Below are positions 35,997 to 46,292 of a stretch of DNA of 64,000 bases, in pieces. The notes below the pieces were generated by a model, which was not told the origin of the DNA, searched no databases, and worked only from the letters and a program-made list of their open reading frames with translations. Both the position numbers and the translations under genes were made by a program. The stretch covers positions 248,001 to 312,000 of the forward strand of contig NZ_JAAIXZ010000011.1 in the NCBI RefSeq assembly GCF_010894435.1, written 5' to 3'. Numbering within the stretch: the stretch's first letter is position 1; each line of letters starts with the position of its first letter. Source of the DNA: Pyxidicoccus trucidator (GTDB lineage Bacteria; Myxococcota; Myxococcia; Myxococcales; Myxococcaceae).

Positions 35997-37199
35997 TCAC
36001 TGGAAGGTCAACCACGCGAAGCGCGGCAGCGCGTGGAAGTCGCCGATGAAGAGCGGCGAGAAGGCCTGGCCTTCCACCGATTTGCGTCCGTGGTGCTCCA
36101 GCCGGTAGAGGTTGAAGCGCCAGCGGTCGCCCTTCCTGGGCGGTACGTGGGGCACCTCGGCCAGACGCGCGAAGGGAATCTGGAGCTCCACCGTCCACCC
36201 CTGGTCCCGGTCCGACGGGTCATCCAGCGTGCCGCGGACCTTCAGCGCCGTCTTCATGCCCGAGTCCCAGGAGCGGTCCATGCCCTGCCGCCGCGCGGGG
36301 AAGTACGCGTCGAAGATGACGTTGTGCGGGGACACCTGCAGCTCGTTGTACGTGCGCCCGTCCGCGTTGGCGTCGAGGAAGATTTCCACCACCTCCTGCT
36401 CGTAGATGGGGTCATCGCGGTTGCGCAGCGTGCCCCAGAGGTCCGGGTCCTCGACGTCGAAGGCCACGTACAGATTCGCGTCGTCGTAGACGAGGCGCGC
36501 CTCGGTGCGGAGCTGGGCGGGGCGTCCGTCGAAGCTGCCGCGCAGCACCACGGGCCGGGCGTCCTTCCACGCGGCATCGTCCAGCACGCCGTCGAGGGTG
36601 GGAGGCTTCACCGCGCGGGTGACGACATACTCGGGCAGCTCCGCGGCGGCGCCGTCACCGAGCTTCGGCCCGAGCATCCGCTGGGCGCCGTCATGGACGC
36701 GCGCATCGTCCACGGGAAGGCGCTCCTCGCCGCGCCAGAAGCCGAGCACCACGCGCGCGGGCACGCTCGGCATGGGCACGGAGTGGACGTCCTCGATGAC
36801 CTTGCCCACGGGCCACGTCGCGAGCGGCGCCGCGCCGTCCTGGAACTCGTGGTCGGCGTTGAAGAGCATGCTCCCGCTGGAGGCATCCACCACGTGGACG
36901 AAGAAGCCGTAGCCCTGGGGCGGGGGACGCTGCGCATGGAAGTAGTGGGACAGGCGCACCTGCTCGCCGGGCGCGGCGCGCTCCGGCGTCACCTTGCTGC
37001 CCAGGTACACCACCGCGCCGCCCGCGAAGGTGGCGCCGCTGCGGAAGGTGAGGTCCGTGGGCGCGGCGTCAAGGCTGCGAGCCTGCGTGGGCGCGGGCAG
37101 ACGGGGTGCGCGATGGGGCGGACCGGCCTGCTCATCGCGGCAGGCCGCGGCGAGGCACGTGAGCGTCAGGAGGAGGAGGACACGGGACGGGAGGCGCAT
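35997..37199 (-). CDS. CBM9-like lipoprotein
   Basis: This is an exported lipoprotein of 400 residues with lipobox LAAAC near residue 20. The first half (about 50-185) is a beta-rich region of unknown family. The second half (about 195-400) matches the DOMON-like carbohydrate-binding family 9 fold found in many bacterial surface proteins: the opening PTLDGVLDDAAWKDA, LYVAFDVEDPDLWG, DDPIYEQEVVEIFLD, and GWTVELQIPFARLAEVP near the end. The ligand may be a sugar or haem-like group. No partner enzyme is adjacent. Confidence 0.82.
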   Translation of the reverse strand: MRLPSRVLLLLTLTCLAAACRDEQAGPPHRAPRLPAPTQARSLDAAPTDLTFRSGATFAGGAVVYLGSKVTPERAAPGEQVRLSHYFHAQRPPPQGYGFFVHVVDASSGSMLFNADHEFQDGAAPLATWPVGKVIEDVHSVPMPSVPARVVLGFWRGEERLPVDDARVHDGAQRMLGPKLGDGAAAELPEYVVTRAVKPPTLDGVLDDAAWKDARPVVLRGSFDGRPAQLRTEARLVYDDANLYVAFDVEDPDLWGTLRNRDDPIYEQEVVEIFLDANADGRTYNELQVSPHNVIFDAYFPARRQGMDRSWDSGMKTALKVRGTLDDPSDRDQGWTVELQIPFARLAEVPHVPPRKGDRWRFNLYRLEHHGRKSVEGQAFSPLFIGDFHALPRFAWLTFQ

Positions 37200-37231
37200 C
37201 GGGGCCGGGTATCCTAGCGAGCTTCTCGGGA

Positions 37232-37372
37232 GATGGGTCGGAGTGTCGGCTCGTCACGGCTCGCCTGGCGCGCTTCCCAGACGATGGGCCGGGTGTCGGC
37301 TCGTCAAGGCTCGCCTGGCGCGTGCCCCGGGCGATGGGCGGAGTGTCGGCACGTGAAGGCTCGCGGTGGCCC
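37232..37372. repeat. 50-51-bp tandem repeat, 2.8 copies
   Basis: Three units start at 37232, 37283 and 37333. Each begins GATGGG, followed by GTGTCGGC and a GGCTCGC element. The copies are about 85-90 percent alike by eye. They fill most of the 273-bp gap between the CBM9-like lipoprotein and the DUF2071 gene and do not code for a convincing protein. Confidence 0.8.
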
Positions 37373-37472
37373 ACCCGGAGGCCGAGCCCAGGACCTATGT
37401 TCCATCAGTGCGGTGAATCGGGGCCCCTGCCCGGGTTGGACGGGCGCCCGCCACGCGCGTTACGAAAAGGGC

Positions 37473-38243
37473 ATGCGCCCCTTCCTGACGGCCACGTGGC
37501 GGTATCTCGTGATGCTCAACTACGAGGTGGACCCGGACGTGCTGCGGCCCCTGGTGCCCTCGGGCACGGAGCTGGACACGTGGCAGGGAAAGGCCTTCGC
37601 CAGCATGGTGGGCTTCCGCTTCCTGGACACGCGCGTGAAGGGCCTCGTCGTGCCGTTCCACCAGAACTTCGACGAGGTCAACCTGCGCTTCTACGTGCGG
37701 CACCAGGGCCCCGAGGGCTGGCGCCGGGGCGTGGTGTTCGTGAAGGAAATCGTCCCGCGTCTGGCCATCGCCACCGTGGCGCGCGTCCTCTACAACGAGC
37801 CGTACGTCGCCCTGCCCATGCGGCACACGGTGGAGATGCGCGACGCGGAGCACGGCACGCCGGGCCGGCTGGAGTACGCGTGGAGGGCCGGTGGGCGCTG
37901 GCAGCACCTGTCGGCGAAGACGCGCGGCGCCCCCCAGGCCAGCGCGCCGGGCTCGGAGGAGGAGTTCATCACCGAGCACTACTGGGGCTACACGCAGCAG
38001 CGTGACGGAGGTTGCGCGGAGTACCGCGTGGAGCACCCGCGATGGTCCGTGTGGCAGGTGGACGGGGTGGAGCTGGACTGTGATGTCCGCGGGCTGTACG
38101 GCGCGCGCTTCGAGCCGTTCCTGCGCGGGAAGCCTGGCTCGGCCTTCGTCGCGGATGGCTCGGAGGTGTCCGTCTACCCGGGAGCACGGCTGCCCCGGGT
38201 GGCGGGTGGGACAGCTGTCGCCGGTGTCGACCGGGCGGCCTGA
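37473..38243 (+). CDS. DUF2071 (YqjF-like) protein
   Basis: This 256-residue cytoplasmic protein belongs to the DUF2071 family, related in fold to acetoacetate decarboxylase. Family elements are the N-terminal FLTATWRYLVMLNYEVDPDVL, PSGTELDTW, GKAFASMVGF and the central VPFHQNFDEVNLRFYVR. No catalytic role is established; members are often near regulators of oxidative or solvent stress. The start ATG at 37473 has AAAAGGGC just upstream; the frame is open further up, but that region is tandem repeat. Confidence 0.85.
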   Translation: MRPFLTATWRYLVMLNYEVDPDVLRPLVPSGTELDTWQGKAFASMVGFRFLDTRVKGLVVPFHQNFDEVNLRFYVRHQGPEGWRRGVVFVKEIVPRLAIATVARVLYNEPYVALPMRHTVEMRDAEHGTPGRLEYAWRAGGRWQHLSAKTRGAPQASAPGSEEEFITEHYWGYTQQRDGGCAEYRVEHPRWSVWQVDGVELDCDVRGLYGARFEPFLRGKPGSAFVADGSEVSVYPGARLPRVAGGTAVAGVDRAA

Positions 38244-38372
38244 ATCACGCCCTCGCGGGCGGCGGCCGTCCCGGGGCCTGGACGGCCCGCACGCCTCGTG
38301 GACGCTCCCGTCCGGCAACCCCGCGAAACCCGGGGCGTCAGGCCGGCCCGGGCGTTGCTCCCGGCCAGGGGC

Positions 38373-39299
38373 ATGCGCTTCGAATTCGAACACCTGGGCA
38401 CCACCACGCCGTTCGAGCTGTCCGAGGGTCAGCACCTGCTCGGCGGCGGCTCCGAGGACCACATCCGGCTGGAGGGGCTTCCCCCGAAGCTGCTGACCCT
38501 GCGCATCGAAGCCCAGCGCCTCATGGTGGAGGCGGCGCGCACGTTCTCGGTGAATGGAGTCCTCGCCCCGCCCGGCGTGCCCCGACTCGTCGTGCCGGGA
38601 GAGGCGCTCGGCCTGCCGGAGGAGATGTGCCTGCGGGTGCTCCAGGAAGCCACGGGTGAGCGCGGCGTGGGCACCGTGGCCGTGCTCAAGGGGCTGCTCA
38701 CGGGCGCGGCCGAGCTGTCGCCATCCCGGGCGGCCACCCTCACCTGCCTCACCGGCCTGGACGTCGGCCGCACGCACGCCCTCGCGGAGCCGTGTACGGA
38801 GCTGGGCCGGGGAAGCGAGGTGGCGCTCCGCCTGCGCGACAGGGCCGTGTCCCGGACCCATGCCCGCATCCTCCACGGCGAGGTCGGCTTCACACTGGAG
38901 GACCTGGGCAGCCCCAATGGCGTCTACCTCAATGGTCAGCGCGTGCAGGGACGGGCTCCGCTGGTGGATGGAGACGTCATCGAAATGGGCCGCTCACTGC
39001 TGCGCTTCCAGGCCCCGATGGAGGAACCGCCGCCCCCGCCTCCGGAGCCCACACCGCCGCCCGAAGCCGCCACGCCGGAGGCCGGGGCAGCCCCCGAGCC
39101 GGAGTCGGCGGGACAGCCCGGAAGCGCCTTGATGCCAACCCCTCCGCCCCAGGCGGACGCTTCTGCCTCCGGGACGCAGCCAGACGCGGCCCAACCCCCG
39201 CCACGCAAGGCGCGCGGGGAATGGTGGCTGATTGGCCTGGGCGCGGTGGCGGCCCTCGTCGGGCTCGTCGTCACCTACGCGCTGGCAAGCGGTGGCTAG
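38373..39299 (+). CDS. FHA-domain protein with C-terminal membrane anchor
   Basis: This is a 308-residue tail-anchored protein. An N-terminal region of about 125 residues looks like a degenerate FHA-like fold (MRFEFEHLGTTTPFELSEGQ). A canonical FHA domain is at about 130-210 with GRGSEVALRLRDRAVSRTHA and DLGSPNGVYLNG. A Pro/Glu/Ala linker of about 60 residues and one C-terminal helix (about 285-303, LGAVAALVGLVVTYALA) follow. It would read phosphothreonine marks at the membrane. It sits 130 bp after the DUF2071 gene and converges with the PH-domain gene (4-bp gap). Confidence 0.85.
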   Translation: MRFEFEHLGTTTPFELSEGQHLLGGGSEDHIRLEGLPPKLLTLRIEAQRLMVEAARTFSVNGVLAPPGVPRLVVPGEALGLPEEMCLRVLQEATGERGVGTVAVLKGLLTGAAELSPSRAATLTCLTGLDVGRTHALAEPCTELGRGSEVALRLRDRAVSRTHARILHGEVGFTLEDLGSPNGVYLNGQRVQGRAPLVDGDVIEMGRSLLRFQAPMEEPPPPPPEPTPPPEAATPEAGAAPEPESAGQPGSALMPTPPPQADASASGTQPDAAQPPPRKARGEWWLIGLGAVAALVGLVVTYALASGG

Positions 39300-39303
39300 G
39301 CGC

Positions 39304-39735
39304 TCAGCCCGCCATCGGCGCCAGCCCGGCCCGCTCCACGAGAATCCGGGCGAGCCGCTGGTGGTGCTGGAAGAAGCTGGTGAAGTGGACGAAGCCCCAC
39401 TTCCCCCGGATGGCGTAGACCGTCACCGGGCCGGGCATCACATCCAGCTTGCGGATGTCGGAGAAGGAGAAGCGCCGGGTGCGGACCATGCCCCGGTAGG
39501 TGATGCCCCGCGCGTCCACGACGATGAGCGTGCGCGCGTAGTACGCGAGCGAGACACCGAAGAAGAGGACGAAGAACCCCGCCGAGAGGAAGGTCTTCAG
39601 CGGCACTTCATCGAAGCGGAACAGGTACAGCAGCACCGCTATCCACAAGAGGCCCGCCACGGCCATCGAGGCCGCCAGGACCTTACGGGGTCGGAAGACC
39701 TGCCGTCCGTCCACATCCGCGTCGCGCCCGGTCAT
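39304..39735 (-). CDS. Bacterial PH-domain membrane protein
   Basis: A 143-residue protein with two adjacent membrane helices (about 20-38 and 47-66), then a compact beta-rich domain (about 68-135) of the bacterial pleckstrin-homology type (TLIVVDARGITYRGM, RRFSFSDIRKLDVMPG, WGFVHFTSFFQHHQRLARIL). Such proteins are common, with lipid- or protein-binding roles. No enzyme function is suggested. Confidence 0.6.
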   Translation of the reverse strand: MTGRDADVDGRQVFRPRKVLAASMAVAGLLWIAVLLYLFRFDEVPLKTFLSAGFFVLFFGVSLAYYARTLIVVDARGITYRGMVRTRRFSFSDIRKLDVMPGPVTVYAIRGKWGFVHFTSFFQHHQRLARILVERAGLAPMAG

Positions 39736-39798
39736 GCCTCCAAATTAATGCTTGGAGCTGACACGGTCCACCCGCCCCCCTGCCTCCCTGCCCGGCGC

Positions 39799-41193
39799 TC
39801 AACGCAACTTCGCGGCCTTCTGTCGGGATTCCTCCTGGAGCTGAGACCGCACGTCAGTAGCGGACGAGCTCGCATAGCGCTCATAGAGCCCCCGGGCCTC
39901 CGCGTTGCGACCCAGCGCACGGTACGACTCGGCCAGGCCGTACAGGGGCGAGGCCGACCCGGGCTCCAGCTCCATGGCGTACTGGTAGTCCGACGCCGCC
40001 TCCGCATAGCGCCGCAGGCCGATGTTGGCGCTGCCGCGCGCGGTGTAGGCCACCGCCAGCATGGGCTCCAGTTGGATGGCCTGGGTGAGGCTGGTGAGTG
40101 CGCCGCCGTAGTCCCGGCTGCCGATGCGCTGCACGCCCTGCTCGTACGCGCGCCGGGCCTGGGCCCGCGTCGTGTCCGCCACCGGACCGGAGCCGGGGAG
40201 CTGGCCGGCTGCCTGGGGTGACGCGCCCGCCTGCGACATCTTCGTCCGCGCCCGGGCCACGTTGTCCTGCGCGCTCTGGCGGATGGCGGCGTCCTCGGTG
40301 AGCGTCGCCGCGCGCTCCCACTTCTCCACCGCCTGCCCGTAGTAGCCGAGCACCGCCATCGCGTTGCCCAGCTTGAAGAGGGCCTCCACGTGGCCGGCGT
40401 CCGCATGTGTCGCGTCCAGGAAGGCGAAGGCCGCCTCGCGGTAGCGGCGCTCCTTCATCAGCGCATGCCCGTCCCGGATGCGGGCGGCCGCCAGCGCCGG
40501 GTTCTGCGTGCGCTCCGCATCGGCCACCCCGCCGGCGCTCGCGGGACGTGACTCGGGGAACACGGCCGGCGACTCCGCCGCGCTCGGGAGGGCCTCGGGC
40601 TGCGCAGGGGCCGCGGCGACGGAGGTAGGGACAGTCGTGGTGGCCGGCAGCGGCGCGGCGCCCATGGCGGTCAGGTGCTCACGGGCCTTGCGCACCCAGA
40701 TCTGCTCCCCGGGGCGCTTCTCGCGCGCGACGTACTCCTGGTACGCGGGAACCGCCTTGTCCTTCTGGCCGAGCTGCCGGTAGCTCTCGCCGAGCCCGTA
40801 GTAGCCGTCCGTGTCGTTCGGCTCGAGCTGCGTGTAGCGCTCGTACGCCTGGGCCGCCGTGGCGGCGTCGCCCGCCTTGCGCGCGGCATAGCCCAGGTTG
40901 AAGAACGCCATCTTGAGCTGGGGGTCCGCCTGGGTGGCCTCGCGGAAGCGGGCAATGGCCTCGCTCACCTGTCCCTGCCGGAAGAGCACGCTGCCCAGCC
41001 CGTTGAGCGCGGCGGCGTAGCCCGGCGTGGCCGCGAGGGCCTCACGGTAGGCCGTGGCGGCCTCGTCCACCCTGCCAGCCGACATCGCAGCCTCGCCGCG
41101 CTCGAAGGCGGACCGGGCCGGGGCGGACGGCTCCGCGGCGCCCAGGAGAAGCACCGTGGACACGGCGACGACGAAGCTGCGCAGGACGACCAT
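39799..41193 (-). CDS. Exported TPR-repeat protein
   Basis: This 464-residue protein has a signal peptide at about residues 1-20. Two blocks of tetratricopeptide repeats follow: three to four repeats at about 28-170 (for example AALNGLGSVLFRQGQVSEAIARF) and four to five at about 235-445 (ALTSLTQAIQLEPMLAVAYTARG), separated by an Ala/Pro/Thr linker of about 60 residues. It is a protein-interaction scaffold in the periplasm or outer membrane; TPR proteins of this shape support motility and assembly complexes in myxobacteria. Its partners are unknown. It lies downstream of purA on the same strand with a 113-bp gap. Confidence 0.82.
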   Translation of the reverse strand: MVVLRSFVVAVSTVLLLGAAEPSAPARSAFERGEAAMSAGRVDEAATAYREALAATPGYAAALNGLGSVLFRQGQVSEAIARFREATQADPQLKMAFFNLGYAARKAGDAATAAQAYERYTQLEPNDTDGYYGLGESYRQLGQKDKAVPAYQEYVAREKRPGEQIWVRKAREHLTAMGAAPLPATTTVPTSVAAAPAQPEALPSAAESPAVFPESRPASAGGVADAERTQNPALAAARIRDGHALMKERRYREAAFAFLDATHADAGHVEALFKLGNAMAVLGYYGQAVEKWERAATLTEDAAIRQSAQDNVARARTKMSQAGASPQAAGQLPGSGPVADTTRAQARRAYEQGVQRIGSRDYGGALTSLTQAIQLEPMLAVAYTARGSANIGLRRYAEAASDYQYAMELEPGSASPLYGLAESYRALGRNAEARGLYERYASSSATDVRSQLQEESRQKAAKLR

Positions 41194-41306
41194 GACGGCT
41201 CCCAGGGGTGACTGACTGGAAGCCGTAGCAGAAACCGCGGGCCGCGTCAGCCCACCTTCCGGCCGATGAACCGCCCCGAAGCGGGCCTGGAACGAGCCCG
41301 CCCCGG

Positions 41307-42629
<1,323 letters not shown>

Positions 42630-45600
42630 TTAGCACGCGCGGGGGGCCGGGTGACAGTGTTCCGAGAAGCCACAATGCAGGGCCTGGCAGGCCGCCCTCT
42701 CTCGCCCGGGCCAGTCCCCCCGCACCTCCCCACGGGCCAGCGCCTGGACGGCCCTGGCGAGCCGCCTGGCCGCCTCCTCCAGCCCCTTCGCGCCCGCCAG
42801 CCACTCCGGCTCCGGGTGGGGCTCTCCCAGGAAGACCACCCCCACCCGCACCGGCACCCCTTCACGCACCATCCGCCGCGCCGCCAACTCCAGCGCGGCC
42901 AGCTCGTGGGTGTACGCCGCCGCGCCCACCGGGTGTCGCCCTCCCGACTTCAGGGACAGCACCACCGCCTCGCCCTCGGGTGACTCCCAGAGGAGGTCCA
43001 CCTCGCCCTCCAGGGCCGCCCCACCGTCCAGTGGAAGAACGAAGGACAGCCCCCGGTGGATGGCCTGCGACGGGGACACCGCCATGCGCCGCGCCAGCTC
43101 CATGCCGAGGAACCGCTCCACGGTGCCCAGCACCTCTTCCATGCCCGCTTCGTCCGGGAGCACGCCCGCGTCGCGCAGCAGCCCGTCCAGGTGCGCGCGC
43201 CGCTCCGCGGGCTCCACGTCGGGGGCCGCGGCGAGCCGCAGGTCCACACCTCGCAGCAGGCGCAGGGTGAGGCTCTCCGGGCTCTCGGCGGGCAGCCAGC
43301 CGTCGGGCTCCACCAGCGGCGGCGCGCCCCGGGGTGGCGCCTCCCAGGGCCACGGTGCCCCACGGAGTCCCAGCCGGTGCAGGTAGTGGAAGCGCCGGGG
43401 GCACGCGAGGAAGTCCTGCACCGCGCTCACGGACGACACCGCCGTGCTCGGAGCCTCGCGCGCCTCGGCGCCGCGCACCCGCAACAGCGCGGCCTCCACG
43501 CGGGCCCCTGCGCGCGCCATGGCCTCCGGCCCGGGTGGCTCCGGGTCCGCGGGCGGCGGGAGCGAGTCCACGTCCAAATCGTCCACGAGCTCGCGCAGCT
43601 CCGCGTCCACCTCCAGGCGCGCGTCGATGAGGTGCCACCACGAGTCCTTGCCCGCGCGAGGCTCCGCGCCGCCCGACAGCACCAGCATGTCCCGGGCGCG
43701 GGTGAGGGCCACGTAGAGAAGACGGCGGTACTCGGCGTCCTCGCGCGCCTTCAGCTCCGCCCTCACCGCGTCGAAGCGCTTGGAGGTGTAGTCGTCGTCC
43801 AGCGAGTCCGGCACCCAGGGGCGCAGGGAGATGCCGTGCGAGCGCTCGAAGTGGGCGCGCGCGCTGGTGGTGCGCCGCCGCCCGCCGAGCGCCGGCACCA
43901 CGACGATGGGCCACTCCAGCCCCTTGGCGCGGTGGATGGTGAGCAGCTGCACCGCGCGCGGGTCTCCCGCGTCCAGCAGGTCCGCCTGCGCCTCGGTGGG
44001 GTCATTCTCCGCCAGCATGCGCAGCTCGCGCGCGAAGGCCACACACCCGCCCGTGCCGCGCTCGTCCCGCCGCGACGCCAGCGACAGCAGCTTCTCCACG
44101 TTGGCGCTCGCCTGCTCCGCGTAGGGAGAGCCCGCCAGCGCCTCGCGGTAGCCCGTTGCGTCCAGCGCCGACAGCAGCAGCTCCCGCACGCCCAGCCTGT
44201 CCCGCTCGCGCCGCAGCGCGGGCAGCGCGCCGAGGAAGCGCTCCAGCCGGAGCCGCTCGCGCTCCGGGAGGGACTCCAGCACCTGGGAGTCCGCCAGCCG
44301 CGACGACAGCAGCGACAGGGGCTGGTCCCCCGCGAGGAGGAACAGCGACGCATCCGACAAGCCCACCAGCGGAGAGCGCAGCACCGCGGCGAAGGCCAGC
44401 GAGTCCTCCGCGTCCGCCAGCAGCGCCAGCAGCGAGGCCAGGTCCAGCACCTCCTGCGCGCCGTAGAAGCCGCGCCCGCGCAGCACCCGGTGCGGCACGC
44501 CGTGGCGGATGAGCGCCTGCCGGTACACCTCCAGGTGCGTGAAGGTCCGGAAGAGCATGGCCACGTCGCCGCCGCGCGCCGGGCGCAGCCCCTCTCCGTC
44601 CTCGCGCTCCACGGAGGGCGGAGCCCCGGGCGCCAGCAGACACCGCAGCCGCCGCGCCACCGAGTCCGCGTCCAGCCAGCGCAGGTCCGCCGCCGTGTCC
44701 GCCTCCTCCAGTTGCAGCCGCTCCACCACCGGCGCCTCGGTCAGCGACGGGCGCACCGCGGACAGGTCGTCCTCCTCGGGGACGTACACCACCTCGAACG
44801 GGCGTGGCGCCTGTGCGTCGGCGGCGACGAGCACCCCCGCGAAGGTGCGGTTGAAGAAGGACAAGAGCCCCGGCACCGAGCGGCGGTTGTGCTGGAGGAA
44901 GCCGCGCGTGCCGCCCTCGTCCTCAATCTTCTTCGCCAGCACGGAGAAGACGGAGACGTCCGCGCCGCGGAACTCGTAGATGGACTGCTTGCGGTCACCC
45001 ACCGCGCAGAGGAAGGCGGGCTCCAGCGGCAGCGCCGTCACCACGTCCGCACCCGGCGGCAGCTCGCGCGGCCCGTCCTCTCGCCGCTCCGCGAGCAGCA
45101 GCACCAATTCCAGCTGGAGGCGGTTGGTGTCCTGGAACTCGTCCACCAGCAGCGCGCCGATGCGCTCCTGCACCTGCCGGCGGAACTCCGGGAAGTCGCG
45201 CAGCAAGTCTCGCGACTTCACCAGCAGCGACGTGAAGTCGAACACGTTGCGCCGGGACAGCTCGGTGTCGTGGCGCTCCTCCACCTGCCCCAGCAGCGCG
45301 CGGAAGGTGGCCTCGAAGGGGGCGGTGCGCCACGCGGCCCAGGCGTCGTCCAGCCGGGGCACGGAGCCGTCGCTCTTGCCGAAGACGCGCCAGTACAGCT
45401 CGCGCACGGGGGCCGCGGCGCCCTTGCTCAGCCGCGCGTGGTTGCGCCCGTCCGCCTTGAAGCAGGCCCGCATCCACGGGAAGCGCTCGCCCGTGCCGAA
45501 GTTCTCCGCCGTCATCCCGTTGAGAGCGCGCTCCAGCCCACCCAGCAGCCGGCTCCACTCGCTCTTCGCATCCAGCCCCCGCGCCTCGGAGCACAGGCGA

Positions 45601-46292
45601 AGACAGTCCGCCATCGCCTCCTCCAGCTCCGTGCGGGCCTCCGCCGCGTCGCCCACGGCGGCCGTGGCGGCACGCAGCCCCTCCTCGCGCAGCTTGCGGT
45701 AGACGGACACCAGCGCGGCCACCAGCCCGTCGGAGAAGCCCGAGCCGGAGAAGCCCAGCTCCTGGCACAGCTCGCGCACCTGCGCGTCGCCTTCCTCCAG
45801 CGCGTCCAGCACCACGCGCTCGCACACGTCCTGCACGAGGCTCGAGGCCTCCAGCTCGTCCAGCACCTCGAAGTTCGGGTCGATGCCCACCGCCGGAGGC
45901 GCGCGGCGCAGCAGCTGCCCGCAGAGCGAGTGGAAGGTGCCCACGGTGGCGCCGCCCAGCTCCTCGCGGAGCTGCCGCCACGCGTCCGGCAGGGGGAAGG
46001 GCTTGTCCAGCCGCTCCAGCGAGGCGCGCAGCTCCACCTCCTGGTCCTGCCGCGTGTCGCCCTGGGCCAGCCCGTCCAGGCGCTGGCGCACGCGCGAGCG
46101 CATCTCCGCGGCGGCCTTGTCCGTGAAGGTGAGCATGCACAGCCGCGACGGGCGCACCGCCGCGCCGGCCTCTCGCGCGCCCGCCAGCAGGTGCAGCGTC
46201 ATCGTCACCAGGCTGTACGTCTTGCCCGCGCCGGCGCCCGCCATCAGGGCGAGATTGCGCTCCAGCGCGAACTTGGAGGGCCCGCCGCTCAT
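42630..46292 (-). CDS. addA: AddA-type recombination helicase/nuclease subunit
   Basis: This UvrD-family helicase of 1220 residues processes double-strand-break ends for RecA with AddB. Walker A is AGAGAGKT near residue 20; motif II is VDEFQDTN, motif III GDRKQSIYEFRGAD, motif V IHRAKGLEWP and motif VI YVALTRARD. The C-terminal RecB-like nuclease domain keeps the first acidic residue (GEVD, D1099) and the Lys (K1115), but the usual DYK reads SLK, so a catalytic Asp is missing (S1113). Cys964, Cys1202, Cys1207 and Cys1213 form a C...C-x4-C-x5-C pattern like an iron-sulfur nuclease clasp. The ATG at 46292 overlaps the addB stop (ATGA) with GGAGGAGGG upstream. Confidence 0.9.
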   Translation of the reverse strand: MSGGPSKFALERNLALMAGAGAGKTYSLVTMTLHLLAGAREAGAAVRPSRLCMLTFTDKAAAEMRSRVRQRLDGLAQGDTRQDQEVELRASLERLDKPFPLPDAWRQLREELGGATVGTFHSLCGQLLRRAPPAVGIDPNFEVLDELEASSLVQDVCERVVLDALEEGDAQVRELCQELGFSGSGFSDGLVAALVSVYRKLREEGLRAATAAVGDAAEARTELEEAMADCLRLCSEARGLDAKSEWSRLLGGLERALNGMTAENFGTGERFPWMRACFKADGRNHARLSKGAAAPVRELYWRVFGKSDGSVPRLDDAWAAWRTAPFEATFRALLGQVEERHDTELSRRNVFDFTSLLVKSRDLLRDFPEFRRQVQERIGALLVDEFQDTNRLQLELVLLLAERREDGPRELPPGADVVTALPLEPAFLCAVGDRKQSIYEFRGADVSVFSVLAKKIEDEGGTRGFLQHNRRSVPGLLSFFNRTFAGVLVAADAQAPRPFEVVYVPEEDDLSAVRPSLTEAPVVERLQLEEADTAADLRWLDADSVARRLRCLLAPGAPPSVEREDGEGLRPARGGDVAMLFRTFTHLEVYRQALIRHGVPHRVLRGRGFYGAQEVLDLASLLALLADAEDSLAFAAVLRSPLVGLSDASLFLLAGDQPLSLLSSRLADSQVLESLPERERLRLERFLGALPALRRERDRLGVRELLLSALDATGYREALAGSPYAEQASANVEKLLSLASRRDERGTGGCVAFARELRMLAENDPTEAQADLLDAGDPRAVQLLTIHRAKGLEWPIVVVPALGGRRRTTSARAHFERSHGISLRPWVPDSLDDDYTSKRFDAVRAELKAREDAEYRRLLYVALTRARDMLVLSGGAEPRAGKDSWWHLIDARLEVDAELRELVDDLDVDSLPPPADPEPPGPEAMARAGARVEAALLRVRGAEAREAPSTAVSSVSAVQDFLACPRRFHYLHRLGLRGAPWPWEAPPRGAPPLVEPDGWLPAESPESLTLRLLRGVDLRLAAAPDVEPAERRAHLDGLLRDAGVLPDEAGMEEVLGTVERFLGMELARRMAVSPSQAIHRGLSFVLPLDGGAALEGEVDLLWESPEGEAVVLSLKSGGRHPVGAAAYTHELAALELAARRMVREGVPVRVGVVFLGEPHPEPEWLAGAKGLEEAARRLARAVQALARGEVRGDWPGRERAACQALHCGFSEHCHPAPRAC

